Shown piece after piece: positions 32,460 through 41,116 of a stretch of DNA of 64,000 nt. Below the pieces are notes generated by a model, which had not been told where the DNA came from, did not search any database, and was given only the letters and a program-made list of their open reading frames with translations. Made by a program: the position numbers and the translations under genes. The stretch covers positions 930,001-994,000 of the forward strand of contig JADJAD010000001.1 in the NCBI GenBank assembly GCA_016704465.1, given 5' to 3'. Within the stretch, counting starts at the first letter, position 1. Each line of letters starts with the position of its first letter. This stretch comes from Gemmatimonadota bacterium. Lineage in GTDB: Bacteria > Gemmatimonadota > Gemmatimonadetes > Gemmatimonadales > Gemmatimonadaceae.

Positions 32460-33125
32460 TTGGCCAACTTCCCTATCCGGCAGGTGACGCGCTTGTGGGA
32501 CGCAGGTGTCCCTCCGACATTTGCCGGAGTGACACACTCCCGCTCCGACTCACTCCTGACCCCCGCGGATGGCGACGGCGACGACTCGCCGCCGCAAGGG
32601 TCGCCCCTGCCGTGGTTTGTCTTCGTCATCCTCGCGTTGGTGGCGATCGGCGGGACGGCCGATCTCATCCTCGATCGGCCGAGGCGGATCCTTTCGCTTC
32701 ACGTCCTGCTCGAGGTGGGATTGATCCTTTTCAGCCTGGCGTCTTTGATCGTACTGTCGCTTCAGTGGCGCCGTGCTTCTGCTCAACTGGCTGGATCGAA
32801 CCGCTTACTTGCCGCCACCCAGCGTTCTCTCGCCGAGCGTCGCGCCGAGCGGGATGCGTGGCGGAAGAGCGCGGAGGGGGCGCTGGCCGGGCTGGGACAG
32901 GCCATTGAGGGACAGTTTGCCGCGTGGGGACTGACCCCGACCGAGGGCGAGATCGCCCTGTTTCTACTGAAGGGGCTCGGTCACAAGCAGATCGCTGCGG
33001 CGACCGGGCGGAGCGAGCGGACCGTGCGTCAGCACGCCGTGGTCGTCTACCAGAAGGCAGGACTGGGAGGGCGCGCCGAGCTGGCCGCGTTCTTTCTCCA
33101 GGACCTCATGTTGCCGGAGGGTTGA
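32460..33125 (+). CDS. membrane-anchored LuxR-type transcriptional regulator
   Basis: A 221-residue protein. Two membrane helices (PWFVFVILALVAIGGTADLI at about 51-70 and SLHVLLEVGLILFSLASLIVL at about 79-99), an Arg/Glu-rich coiled segment (about 103-140), and a C-terminal LuxR-like helix-turn-helix: LTPTEGEIALFLLKGLGHKQIAAATGRSERTVRQHAVVVYQKAGL. The HTH matches the GerE/LuxR fold with the usual E-I-A and T-V-R-x-H contacts. Regulators tethered to the membrane in this way have been seen in several phyla. The start is uncertain (ATG 32460 or an in-frame GTG near 32529, ahead of HSRSDSLL). Targets are unknown; neighbours are DUF2231 and a zinc-ribbon protein. Confidence 0.8.
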   Translation: MANFPIRQVTRLWDAGVPPTFAGVTHSRSDSLLTPADGDGDDSPPQGSPLPWFVFVILALVAIGGTADLILDRPRRILSLHVLLEVGLILFSLASLIVLSLQWRRASAQLAGSNRLLAATQRSLAERRAERDAWRKSAEGALAGLGQAIEGQFAAWGLTPTEGEIALFLLKGLGHKQIAAATGRSERTVRQHAVVVYQKAGLGGRAELAAFFLQDLMLPEG

Positions 33126-33177
33126 ACCTCGGTCCGTGACCCGGGCGTATGATGGGGCGACCCTTGTCATCACGCCG

Positions 33178-34230
33178 ATGTTTTCGACCTGCATCTTCTG
33201 CAACAAGCCGCTCGGCCAGAACGAATCGCTCGAGGCCTTTCCCGTGGGGGAACGCTTGGCGTTCGATCCTGCGCGAGGGCGTCTTTGGGTCGTGTGCCGC
33301 GCGTGCGAGCGCTGGAACCTCTCGCCGCTCGAGGAGCGGTGGGAAGCGATCGAACAGGCCGAGCGCCTGTTCAGGGACACCCGCCGCCGGGTTTCTACCG
33401 AGAACATCGGGCTCGCCCAGCTGCGTGAGGGGACGACCCTTGTTCGCATCGGCCAGCCGCACCGCCCCGAGTTTGCGGCGTGGCGTTACGGCGACCAGTT
33501 CGGTCGGCGGCGCACGCGGGCCCTGCTGGTGGCTGGCGCCGGCGTCGCGGCGACGACAGCCGTCCTCGCCGGTGGCGCCATCGCTGGGGTTGCCGTTGGC
33601 GGGTTCTCGTACGCCTTCGTGGAGGTTGGGCGCCGGCTGGTGTATGGCAGCCCGGAGAAGATCGTCGCCCGAATCCGCACCGACCGGCAGGGAGTGATCG
33701 AGGTCCGGCGCCGCCACCTGGCCGAGTCGGCGATCACTCCGGCCGACGACGGGGTCCTGGGGCTGGACTTGCGCTTCAAGAACGGCTCGGCGCGGTTCAC
33801 GGGTCCCGAGGCCGAGCGCATTGCCTCGATCGTGCTTCCCAAGGTGAACCGATTCGGCGGTCGCAAGAGCGACGTGGCCGACGCCGTGCGCCAGATCGAG
33901 GACCTCGGCGACTCCGAGCGGTACCTGCGCGATGCCGGCCGCCAGGCGCAATCGTTGATCAAGCCCATGGCGGCGGGGGGATCGAAGTGGAAGGCCCAGT
34001 CGCGTCAGAGCCAGTTCAACAAGTACGGGCTCTACAGCCTTCCGACGCCGCATCGGTTGGCGTTGGAGATGGCGTTGCACGAGGAGGCCGAGCGTCGTGC
34101 GTTGGAGGGGGAGCTGGCCGAGTTGGAGCGGGCGTGGGCCGAGGCCGAGGAGGTGGCGGGGATTGCCGACAACTTGCTCGTGCCGGAGTCGGTGGCGGCG
34201 CAGTTCAGGCGGTTGAAGGGGGAGGAATGA
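33178..34230 (+). CDS. zinc-ribbon membrane protein of unknown function
   Basis: A 350-residue protein I cannot place in a named family. It starts MFSTCIFCNKPLGQNESLEAFP: with CRACERW at about 43-49, this forms a CxxC...CxxC zinc ribbon. A hydrophobic Ala/Gly/Val segment (about 119-150) would be a membrane hairpin. The remainder is charged and helical with an R/E-rich C-terminus (about 290-350). The frame is open for 14 codons upstream, but ATG 33178 puts the zinc ribbon at the N-terminus. It starts 52 bp after the LuxR-type gene on the same strand. Confidence 0.7.
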   Translation: MFSTCIFCNKPLGQNESLEAFPVGERLAFDPARGRLWVVCRACERWNLSPLEERWEAIEQAERLFRDTRRRVSTENIGLAQLREGTTLVRIGQPHRPEFAAWRYGDQFGRRRTRALLVAGAGVAATTAVLAGGAIAGVAVGGFSYAFVEVGRRLVYGSPEKIVARIRTDRQGVIEVRRRHLAESAITPADDGVLGLDLRFKNGSARFTGPEAERIASIVLPKVNRFGGRKSDVADAVRQIEDLGDSERYLRDAGRQAQSLIKPMAAGGSKWKAQSRQSQFNKYGLYSLPTPHRLALEMALHEEAERRALEGELAELERAWAEAEEVAGIADNLLVPESVAAQFRRLKGEE

Positions 34231-34328
34231 AGGGGGGCGTTGGGCGGTGGCGGTGTCGAGCGGGTGGTTTGGTTGGTTGCGGTAGCTCTCACGCATTGCA
34301 GCTTCTGAGAATCGATTGCGTGCGCGTG

Positions 34329-34390
34329 CCGCCGAACCAGCCGTTCGCTGTCGTTGTGTGGTTCGGCGGACGGACTAGTACGCGTTAGGC
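34329..34390 (+). other. attC-like hairpin ending in a GTTAGGC core
   Basis: Perfect 11 bp inverted repeat CCGCCGAACCA / TGGTTCGGCGG (34329-34339 and 34359-34369, 19-nt loop), followed 13 nt later by CGTTAGGC (34383-34390). GTTAGGC fits the attC R' core GTTRRRY. A matching R'' core (RYYYAAC) to the left is not found, so this is at best a degenerate site. It lies in the 257 bp gap before the DUF2306 gene, at the border to the AT-richer region. Confidence 0.4.
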
Positions 34391-34408
34391 TGCCGAATCA
34401 TTGGTCGC

Positions 34409-34437
34409 TTGACACGCGTCACGTGGCACTGTACACC
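34409..34437 (+). promoter_or_regulatory. putative sigma70-type promoter for the DUF2306 gene
   Basis: TTGACA at 34409-34414, 17-nt spacer, TACACC at 34432-34437. The -35 element is perfect and the spacing ideal, the -10 weak. It is placed 51 bp before ATG 34488. Confidence 0.4.
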
Positions 34438-34487
34438 TTACGCGCGATCAAGTCGTTGACGCTGACATCGCGCTTCCATGCAGAGAC

Positions 34488-35123
34488 ATGAACAGGATCA
34501 GTCTACCTCGCTTTCGGGGCTACTTCCTGCTGTCAGTTGTCAGCGCGCTGAGCCTCTACTACCTCTACCGGGCGATCACCTACCGCTTCGTTCCGGCGGG
34601 ACGACTCGGACCGACTCTCTTCAACAAGCAGTTCTGGTACTTCTCCCACCTGATCTTCGCGTTGCCGGTCCTGTCCGGTGCGCCGCTTCAGTTCATCGCG
34701 CCCATCCGGGCGCGGGCGCCACACTGGCACCGCGCCGTCGGCAAAGCGTACGTTGTCGGCGCGTGCGGTGCCGCCCTCTTGGCGATCTATCTGGGCGCCA
34801 TCGTGGGTGAATACGAGGGGTCGCGACTCTCTCTCGCACTGACGGGAAGCCTGTGGCTATTCTTCACCCTGGCCGCCTGGCGATTGGCCGTGGGCAAGAA
34901 TTTCGTCGCGCATCGCGCGTTCATGATCCGCAGTTACACCATGGCGCTCGTGCTGGTCTGGCTGCGACTCATGTACGATTTTCAGGACTATCTCTTCTTT
35001 TACGTGACCAACCCCGACCTACGCGACGCCACGCGGGAATGGGCATCCTGGGTTGTGCCGCTGCTGGTGGTGGAACTGTGGCTGGCCTGGATTCCCACCG
35101 TCCGCGGGCGGAAGCGTGCCTGA
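34488..35123 (+). CDS. DUF2306 family membrane protein
   Basis: A 211-residue protein with about six membrane helices. The DUF2306 pattern is clear: FWYFSHLIFALPVLSGAPLQFI, HWHRAVGKAYV (HRxxGrxY) and FVAHRAFMIRSYTMALVLVWLR (HRxFMxRS). The family is related to cytochrome b561-like and heme-handling membrane proteins by fold, but its role is unknown. Composition is visibly AT-richer than the flanking genes. It is bounded by CGTTAGGC (98 bp before the ATG) and GCCTAACG (1 bp after the TGA), an arrangement like an integron cassette. Confidence 0.85.
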   Translation: MNRISLPRFRGYFLLSVVSALSLYYLYRAITYRFVPAGRLGPTLFNKQFWYFSHLIFALPVLSGAPLQFIAPIRARAPHWHRAVGKAYVVGACGAALLAIYLGAIVGEYEGSRLSLALTGSLWLFFTLAAWRLAVGKNFVAHRAFMIRSYTMALVLVWLRLMYDFQDYLFFYVTNPDLRDATREWASWVVPLLVVELWLAWIPTVRGRKRA

Positions 35124-35124
35124 G

Positions 35125-35228
35125 GCCTAACGGTGGTTGGAGCAGTCGGCGGATCAGCTGCACGCGCGCTGCACGCGCGCTGCGCGCGCGCTATTCCCTT
35201 CCGCCGCATCGCAGCAGCGACGTCAGGC
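35125..35228 (+). other. candidate attC recombination site (104 bp)
   Basis: GCCTAACG (35125-35132, R''-like) starts right behind the stop of the DUF2306 gene. Then follow 14 nt, CGGCGGA (35147-35153), a 46-nt central part rich in GCGC, the complementary TCCGCCG (35200-35206), again 14 nt, and CGTCAGGC (35221-35228, R'-like with one mismatch to GTTAGGC). The symmetric spacing and size (attC sites are about 57-141 bp) support the call; the mismatch in the GTT of R' argues for a decayed site. Confidence 0.5.
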
Positions 35229-35250
35229 GAACTTGGTGCGACAACTATCA

Positions 35251-35796
35251 ATGACCAACACGAACTCCCGATTCGACGCAACACTGCTGCTTCCGGCGAA
35301 ACACGGCAGCGATCCGTCGTGGGCGTTCGTCGTTCTGCCAAAGGGCGTGAGTGAGACGCTGCCGAGGCGCGGCAGGACGACTGTCGACGGCACAATCAAC
35401 GGCCACGGTTTCCAGGCGACACTCGATCCGGATGGTCAACTGAGCCATTGGCTACAGGTGAGCAAAGAGCTTCGGGAGGCCGCCGGCGCGAAGGTTGGCG
35501 ACGTCGTCACGCTCGAGATCAGGCCTGTGGAACAAGAACCTGAGCCTGAGGTCCCCCCAGACGTACGAGAAGCGCTCGAGACCAATGCTGAAGCTCGCGA
35601 TATGTGGGACGAGACGACAACGATCGCGCGCGTGGACTGGATTCACTGGATTGTGTCAGCCAAACAATCGAAGACACGCACCAAACGGATCCGTGATGCG
35701 TGCGACATGCTTGCGTCCGGTCATCGGCGAGTTTGCTGTTTCGACCAATCTGGCTTTTACAGCAAGTCCCTCCGAGCGCCGGAAGCGGCGGATTGA
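35251..35796 (+). CDS. YdeI/OmpD-associated family protein with DUF1905 domain
   Basis: A 181-residue protein. N-terminal DUF1905 beta domain: SWAFVVLPKGVSETLPRRGRTTVDGTINGHGFQATLDPDG and the strand VGDVVTLEIRP (about 20-95). C-terminal YdeI/OmdA segment: PPDVREALETNAEARDMWDE then WIHWIVSAKQSKTRTKRIRDACDMLASG. The last ~20 residues diverge. Proteins of this family are often found on cassettes and chromosomes without known function; some confer tolerance to peptides or bleaching agents, but I make no such claim. Located 22 bp downstream of the candidate attC site, in the same orientation as the DUF2306 gene. Confidence 0.82.
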   Translation: MTNTNSRFDATLLLPAKHGSDPSWAFVVLPKGVSETLPRRGRTTVDGTINGHGFQATLDPDGQLSHWLQVSKELREAAGAKVGDVVTLEIRPVEQEPEPEVPPDVREALETNAEARDMWDETTTIARVDWIHWIVSAKQSKTRTKRIRDACDMLASGHRRVCCFDQSGFYSKSLRAPEAAD

Positions 35797-35842
35797 CCAG
35801 ACGGAGTCGGCACGCTCCCGACGAGGGCCGACGTCCGACGGG

Positions 35843-36328
35843 TCAGCTCCGATCGTAGAACGCGGGCGGCTCGATGCCGAGCGAGCGCAGATAGACGTAT
35901 CCCTGGCCGCGATGATGGATCTCGTTGTCGATCACATAGAGCAGGAGGTCGTGCACCGGCATCGTCCACTGCCCGAACGCAGTCTTGGTCTCCTGGAACC
36001 GCTCCACGGGAATCTCGAGGAACTTGGCGTCGAGTTCCGCGGTGATCGCGTCCCACTGGGTGAGCACCTCTGCCTTGGTCGACGCCGCGGCCTCCTCGTA
36101 CTTCCCCCACTGATCGGTCAGGATTCCCGCGACGGTCGGCGTGGCCATGCCCAGCAGCTCCTTCGCAATCTCCCCGAAGGTCCGCATGCCGCCGATGGAG
36201 TGCGTGAACAGCTTGTCGGCCGGAAAGGCGTCGATGACGCGCCGCGTCAGTCGGCGGTGCGCCTGCCAATGGGCGAGAAACTGCTGCGGGGTGATGACGA
36301 CCTGGGAGGCTGAAGCGGAAGTGGACAT
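35843..36328 (-). CDS. DinB-family metal-binding protein
   Basis: A 161-residue four-helix protein. The DinB fold shows in QFLAHWQAHRRLTRRVIDAFP (first His), MRTFGEIAKELLGMATP, and VHDLLLYVIDNEIHHRGQGYVYLRSLG, where NEIHHRGQ gives the typical HHRGQ metal site. Such proteins can be mycothiol- or bacillithiol-dependent transferases or simply metal-binding stress proteins. ATG 36328 has GAGGT 9 nt upstream. It is opposite in direction to its neighbours and convergent with the OmdA-like gene; the 237 bp gap upstream shows no gene. Confidence 0.85.
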   Translation of the reverse strand: MSTSASASQVVITPQQFLAHWQAHRRLTRRVIDAFPADKLFTHSIGGMRTFGEIAKELLGMATPTVAGILTDQWGKYEEAAASTKAEVLTQWDAITAELDAKFLEIPVERFQETKTAFGQWTMPVHDLLLYVIDNEIHHRGQGYVYLRSLGIEPPAFYDRS

Positions 36329-36565
36329 GGCAGACCTCGTGGAGCGCGAAGGCGAAGGGAAGCGTCGAGACTTCGGGGTTTGTTCGGACGTCGATTGTAC
36401 GGCTTCCCTGTCGACGTCGCAAGGGTCAGCGCTCGGGATCGTGGGCGGGAGGCGACGATGTGTGGGGCCCGCCAAGGGACGTTGCCTATCCCGCCGTGGC
36501 CTCGCCCCCAGCTGGTGCGCTGCGCATGCGCGATGTAGCAACGCACCACCCGTCAGCTCACGCAC

Positions 36566-37075
36566 ATGACACTTTCGCTCTGGCGCGGCGGCCGCTTGCT
36601 CGGCGAACTTCGAAAGCAGGCACCCCGTCCGCATGAACAGCCTCGGCGTCATGACAAGTCGCCATCGCTGTCGGCCGTCCTGATTGCGGCGCCCGGTGCG
36701 CAACTCGACGGCGTTTGGCAGGTGCACCCGCCTATCCCGGGAATCGCCGCAGTTCATCAGTTTCCGCTTGAGCCGGACATCGTCGCAGAGCGGGGACGCC
36801 GCGACGCCACTCGGCCGATGAATCCCGGCCCCGTCGCGCTTCAGCCCCTGTCGCCCGACGAGGCGCAGGGTGTACCTCGTGAAATCCAACTCACCGTGCA
36901 CGACGCGTCGGGCCAGGTGTACCTGCCGCTGCAGGTCTGGCTCCAGGAAGTCCGCTATGAGCCCGCGCAATACGAGATCGCCTTGCGCGAGATCTCCGCC
37001 GAGGCCTTGCTCGATGGCAGCGTGTGGTGCGTGTTTGTCGTCTTCGCGTCGGCCATCGACGCGCCGGCTACATGA
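36566..37075 (+). CDS. hypothetical protein in the accessory gene cluster
   Basis: A 169-residue protein of no family I recognise. The second half looks protein-like: PREIQLTVHDASGQVYLPLQVWLQEVRYEPAQYEIALREI and DGSVWCVFVVFAS. No signal peptide, membrane helix or metal motif. It lies between the DinB gene and a short pRiA4b-like gene, ending 46 bp before it. The sequence TTGGAGCAGTCGG just after its stop is identical to part of the candidate attC site at 35137. Confidence 0.55.
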   Translation: MTLSLWRGGRLLGELRKQAPRPHEQPRRHDKSPSLSAVLIAAPGAQLDGVWQVHPPIPGIAAVHQFPLEPDIVAERGRRDATRPMNPGPVALQPLSPDEAQGVPREIQLTVHDASGQVYLPLQVWLQEVRYEPAQYEIALREISAEALLDGSVWCVFVVFASAIDAPAT

Positions 37076-37121
37076 CGATCCTTGGAGCAGTCGGGCGATA
37101 GGCGTCACCCGCACCCTCATC

Positions 37122-37586
37122 ATGAACGCGAAAGGCGGAACATCGGGCACGTGTGTACTGTGCGGTCACCAGGCTGGGAATGTCAGAATGGGTGAACACG
37201 TCGCGTCGTGTGCCGGGGCGCACGACAGCCGCAGCGCCCCCACACCGGTGATCGGCCTTCGCGTTTGGGCGACGAATGACCCACGTTACTGGATCTACCT
37301 GGAGATGCGGGCGGAGTCGAAGCTTCGGCACTTGGACGCGTTTCTCAGACAGCTGTGGCTGGAGTGCTGCGGGCACATGAGCGCGTTCGTCATCGGTGAG
37401 CGCGAAGTGGCGATGAGCGTGGCGGCGGGAGCGGTCTTGGGAACGGACGGTGCCACGTTCCACTACGAGTACGACTTCGGCGACACCACCGACTTGGATG
37501 GGAACGTCTCGATGAATGGGCGTTTGTGGATATGTCGGGTAGATCGGTGCCGCGCGCCTTACCACCGGGTGGGAGCAATCAGATGA
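37122..37586 (+). CDS. truncated plasmid pRiA4b ORF-3-like protein
   Basis: A 154-residue frame. An N-terminal CxxC finger (CVLCGHQAGNVRMGEHVASC) is followed by the pRiA4b ORF-3-like core: KLRHLDAFLRQLWLECCGHMSAFVIG and YEYDFGDTTDL. In the family the chain continues for some 60 residues after YDFG; here it ends after ~30 unrelated residues, and the last bases overlap the start of the peptidase gene. It is therefore probably truncated or fused by recombination. The family is common on plasmids and in mobile regions; function unknown. Confidence 0.6.
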   Translation: MNAKGGTSGTCVLCGHQAGNVRMGEHVASCAGAHDSRSAPTPVIGLRVWATNDPRYWIYLEMRAESKLRHLDAFLRQLWLECCGHMSAFVIGEREVAMSVAAGAVLGTDGATFHYEYDFGDTTDLDGNVSMNGRLWICRVDRCRAPYHRVGAIR

Positions 37587-38758
37587 CGACGGTGCGCCTG
37601 GCCATCGGCCTTGTGGCATTCGCGGCCACACTCGCGCTTCCTGTCGCCGCGCAGCGTAGCGCTCCGACGCGAGCGCGGGATCTCGGCATCCCATTCGAGG
37701 GTGCGACCGGCCCACACAACGCCATCACCGACGTGCCGGGCGTGGAAGTCGGCTACACGACGTTGATCTCGGGCGGTGGGACGTGGAAACGTGGCGAGGG
37801 CCCAGTACGAACCGGGGTCACCGTCGTCCTGCCCAAGGGAAAGACCGATCAGTCGTACAACGCCGGCTACTTCATCTTCAATGGCGATGGCGAGATGACT
37901 GGGCTTCCGTACATCCACGACTACGGCAGGCAGGGTGGTCCGATCGGAATCACCAACACCAACAGTGTCGGTGCAGTGCGCGACGCGATCGGGCAATGGC
38001 AGAATGCGCAGTTCGGTGAGGGAACGGCGACGGACTTCTCCTTCGGGCTGCCGGTCGTCGCGGAAACATGGGACGGTTTCCTGAATGACATCAACGGCGA
38101 TCACGTGAAGAAGCAGCATGTGTTCGACGCGATCAACAGTGCCACAGGCGGCCCGATTGCCGAAGGTAGCGTTGGTGGTGGCACGGGCATGATGGCCTAT
38201 TGGCTGAAGGCCGGTATCGGCACGTCGTCACGTACCCTCACGATAGGATCGCGCACCTACACCGTCGGGGTGTTGGTCCAGGCCAACCTCGGCAGGTTGG
38301 ACGACCTCGTCATCGCGGGTGTTCCGGTGGGCAAGGAGCTGGCCGATCTCGAACCGATCGAGCCGCGGCAGGAGGACGGATCGATCATCATCGTTGTCGG
38401 GACGGACGCACCGCTCTCGGGGGCCCAACTCAATCTCGTGGCGAAGCGTGCGGCGCTGGGAATGGGACGCACCGGTACTATCGGAGGGAGCGGGTCAGGG
38501 GATCTCTTTCTCGCGTTCTCCACGGCCCCATCGACGTACGACTCCACCATGCAGACGATCACGAGCACTGCACTATCCAAGCGTGGCCTCGATCCCGTGT
38601 TCCGGGCGACCGTCGAGGCAACGGAGGAAGCGATCGTCAACAGCATGGTTGCAGCGCAGGACATGGAAGGCGTCAACGGGAATCGAGTCTTCGCGATTCC
38701 CCATGAGCGCTTGCGGGCCGCCTTGCAGAAGTTCAATCGACTACGGCGAGGGACATAG
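37583..38758 (+). CDS. P1/S58 family peptidase (DmpA/BapA-like aminopeptidase)
   Basis: A 391-residue exported enzyme. Signal peptide LAIGLVAFAATLALPVAAQ. Core motifs of the DmpA fold: GPHNAITDVPGVEVGYTTL, GLPYIHDYGRQGGPIGITNTNSVG, AEGSVGGGTGMMAYWLKAGIG, and the autoprocessing and nucleophile region TIGGSGSGDLFLAFSTA, where an internal Ser becomes the N-terminal nucleophile after self-cleavage. Such enzymes remove N-terminal D- or beta-residues. It ends at TAG 38756-38758, five bases before a CGTTAGGC octamer; the 224 bp gap to the next gene holds no ORF of note. Confidence 0.92.
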   Translation: MTTVRLAIGLVAFAATLALPVAAQRSAPTRARDLGIPFEGATGPHNAITDVPGVEVGYTTLISGGGTWKRGEGPVRTGVTVVLPKGKTDQSYNAGYFIFNGDGEMTGLPYIHDYGRQGGPIGITNTNSVGAVRDAIGQWQNAQFGEGTATDFSFGLPVVAETWDGFLNDINGDHVKKQHVFDAINSATGGPIAEGSVGGGTGMMAYWLKAGIGTSSRTLTIGSRTYTVGVLVQANLGRLDDLVIAGVPVGKELADLEPIEPRQEDGSIIIVVGTDAPLSGAQLNLVAKRAALGMGRTGTIGGSGSGDLFLAFSTAPSTYDSTMQTITSTALSKRGLDPVFRATVEATEEAIVNSMVAAQDMEGVNGNRVFAIPHERLRAALQKFNRLRRGT

Positions 38759-38982
38759 CGACGCGTTAGGCTCGCCGCGCCATCGCTGGTCCGCCGGTGT
38801 ACGCGTGCTGCCCAACCAGTACTCGCTGCGGACAGGGCCATCTGCCTCGACCTCCGCGACGTGGATCGTTCCGGAACGCGACGCCTGTCGGCTGTCACCG
38901 CCTGACGAACACCGCCCCGTCGTGGTCTGCATGGACCGGAATGATAGCCTTGCTCGTGCCGAGCGACACAACCGTCGCCTCG

Positions 38983-41116
38983 CTACGCGCGCTCCGCGAG
39001 CGCGTCCAGCGTCTGCAGCAGGAAGGCGGTCACCAGGCTTTCGGGCATCGGTCGACTGATCAGGTACCCTTGTGCTTCGTGGCAGCCGGTGCGCGTGAGA
39101 TGGTCCAGCTGACCCGACGTCTCCACGCCTTCGGCCACAACGGGCATCCCCAGCGAGTCGGCCATGTCGACGACCGCCTGCACGATGGCCGCGTCATTGG
39201 CGTCTGCAGGAAGTCCCGCGACGAACGATCGATCGATCTTGAGATAGTCGACCGAGAAACGCTTGAGATACGCCAGCGACGAATAGCCGGTGCCGAAATC
39301 GTCGATCGACACGGTGCATCCCAGCTCGCGTAACGCATGCGTCGTCGCGGCGGCAAGCTCCACGTCGCGCATCATCGCGCTCTCGGTGATCTCGATGTCC
39401 AGCCCAGCGGCCGCGAGCTGTTGCGTGACGAGGATGGCCGCCACCTGCTCCACGAGGTCCCGCTGCCGAAACTGGCGTGCCGACATGTTCACGCCGACGC
39501 GCAGGTCCGAGCGCACGTCGCGTCGCCACGTTCGTGCCTGCAGGCATGCGGTTCGCAGCACCCAGTCACTGATCGCCAGGATCAGTCCCGTTTCCTCTGC
39601 GAGGGGAATGAACTCGAGCGGCGCCACCATGCCAAGCTCCGGGTGGTTCCAGCGCAACAGGGGCTCGACACTCGTGATCTGCCCGGTCGCCACGTCGAGC
39701 GTCGGCTGGTAGTGCAGCACGAACTGCTCGCGCTCCAACGCCCGGCGGAGCACCATTTCGAGGGTGAATCGGCTCTCCGTCGCCGCACGCATCGGCTTGT
39801 TGAAGAAGCTGGCGCGGTCACCACCGGCATGCTTGGCGTTGTACATGGCGGCGTCGGCGTTCGCCAGCAACGCGCCGGCGTCCTCGCCATCAAGGGGGAA
39901 GATCGAGATCCCCATGCTGGCGCTGACCATCACGTCGGCCCCGTCGAGCACGAACGGCTCGCGCACCGCTTCCAGCACGCGCTGGGCAATGCGGGCGGCA
40001 TCGTCCACACTCGACAGTTCGGGGAACAGCAGGGTGAACTCGTCACCCCCCATGCGGGCGATCGCCGCGTCGGGTGTCGCGTCGCCGATCGTGACGAGGC
40101 TGTCTTCCTGCCGCACGGTCCGGCGCAGTCGAGCGCTCACGAGCGACAGCAGGCGATCGCCCGCTTCGTGCCCCATCGTGTCGTTGACCTGCTTGAAGTT
40201 GTCGAGATCCAGCAGCAGCACCGCCATTGTGCGGCCATGCCGACGCGCGCGCGCGAGCCACTGCGTGAGCTGCGCGCCAAGGCTGGTCCTGTTCGGCAAG
40301 CCGGTCAGGGCGTCGAACTGCGACAGATAGCGGGTCCGCGCCTCGCTGCGCTTGATGTCGCTGATGTCCTGAAACGTCCCGGTGAAGCGTGGCTGCATGC
40401 GTTCGCGTGCCGCGTCGACGCGCACCCTGGTCGTGAATCCACGAGGGCTCTTCCTCGTGGGCTCGGCGGGCGCGGAACTCCACCGCGAGTGGTTCTCCCG
40501 CTGCGGCGAGTCGAAACGCCGCGTGCACTCGCTCGCGATCGTCGTCGTGCCCGGCGTCGACCAGCGCAGCCACACCCGCGCCCCGCTCCCCATCAATGGC
40601 CAGCAGTTGCTGCGACATGTCCGAAGGCGTGACGATGTCGTCATCCAGCTCCCACTCCCAATCGCCAAGACGGGCCACGCGTTGCGCGGCCATCAAGCGC
40701 TCCTCGCTGCGCGCGAGGTGCTGCAACGCGGTCGCCGTGCGGAGCAGGTAGCGTACGCGATAGCCGAGCAGCGCCCATGGCAGCGGCCTGGAGACGAAGT
40801 CGGTGGCCCCGACCTCGAACGCCCGGTGGATCGATTCCACATCGTCGCTCGCGGTCATCATGAGGATCGGGACGTGCGTACCAATCGCGCGTTGCCGTAT
40901 GGCGCGGCAGGTGTCGAGACCGTCCAGACGCGGCATCATGACGTCGAGCAGGAGCAGGTCTGGCGGCGCGGCCTCGAACCGCCGAATGCCGGACTCGCCG
41001 TCCGGGGCTTCGTCCACGACGAAGCCCTCCTGCTCGAGCGCCCGCCGTGCGAGCAATCGAACGGCGCGATCATCGTCGACGACTCGGATGCGTGCCGGAG
41101 CGGATGCGTCGGTCAT
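38983..41116 (-). pseudogene. receiver-PAS-GGDEF-EAL protein split by a frameshift
   Basis: One gene in two frames. From ATG 41116: receiver domain (RVVDDDRAVR, LLLDVMMPRLDG, Pro in SRPLPWALLG where Lys is usual) then a PAS domain. Near 40426-40430 (bases ccctgg) the frame shifts: SWIHDQ continues in the other frame as VRVDAARERMQPRFTGTFQDI. The second frame (to 38983) holds GGDEF (IARMGGDEFTLLF) and EAL (VEPLLRW, IDDFGTGYSSLAYLK, LKIDRSFV), with EPL instead of EAL but the metal-binding Glu present. A one-base insertion or two-base deletion explains the break. If intact it would make and/or degrade cyclic di-GMP under control of the upstream kinase, whose stop overlaps its ATG. Confidence 0.8.

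Noticed and set aside
38759..38850. CGTTAGGC after the peptidase gene with a GTCCGC/GCGGAC hairpin, considered as a second attC site
   Set aside because: The core is in the wrong orientation for the start of an attC site and no matching partner core lies at the right distance.
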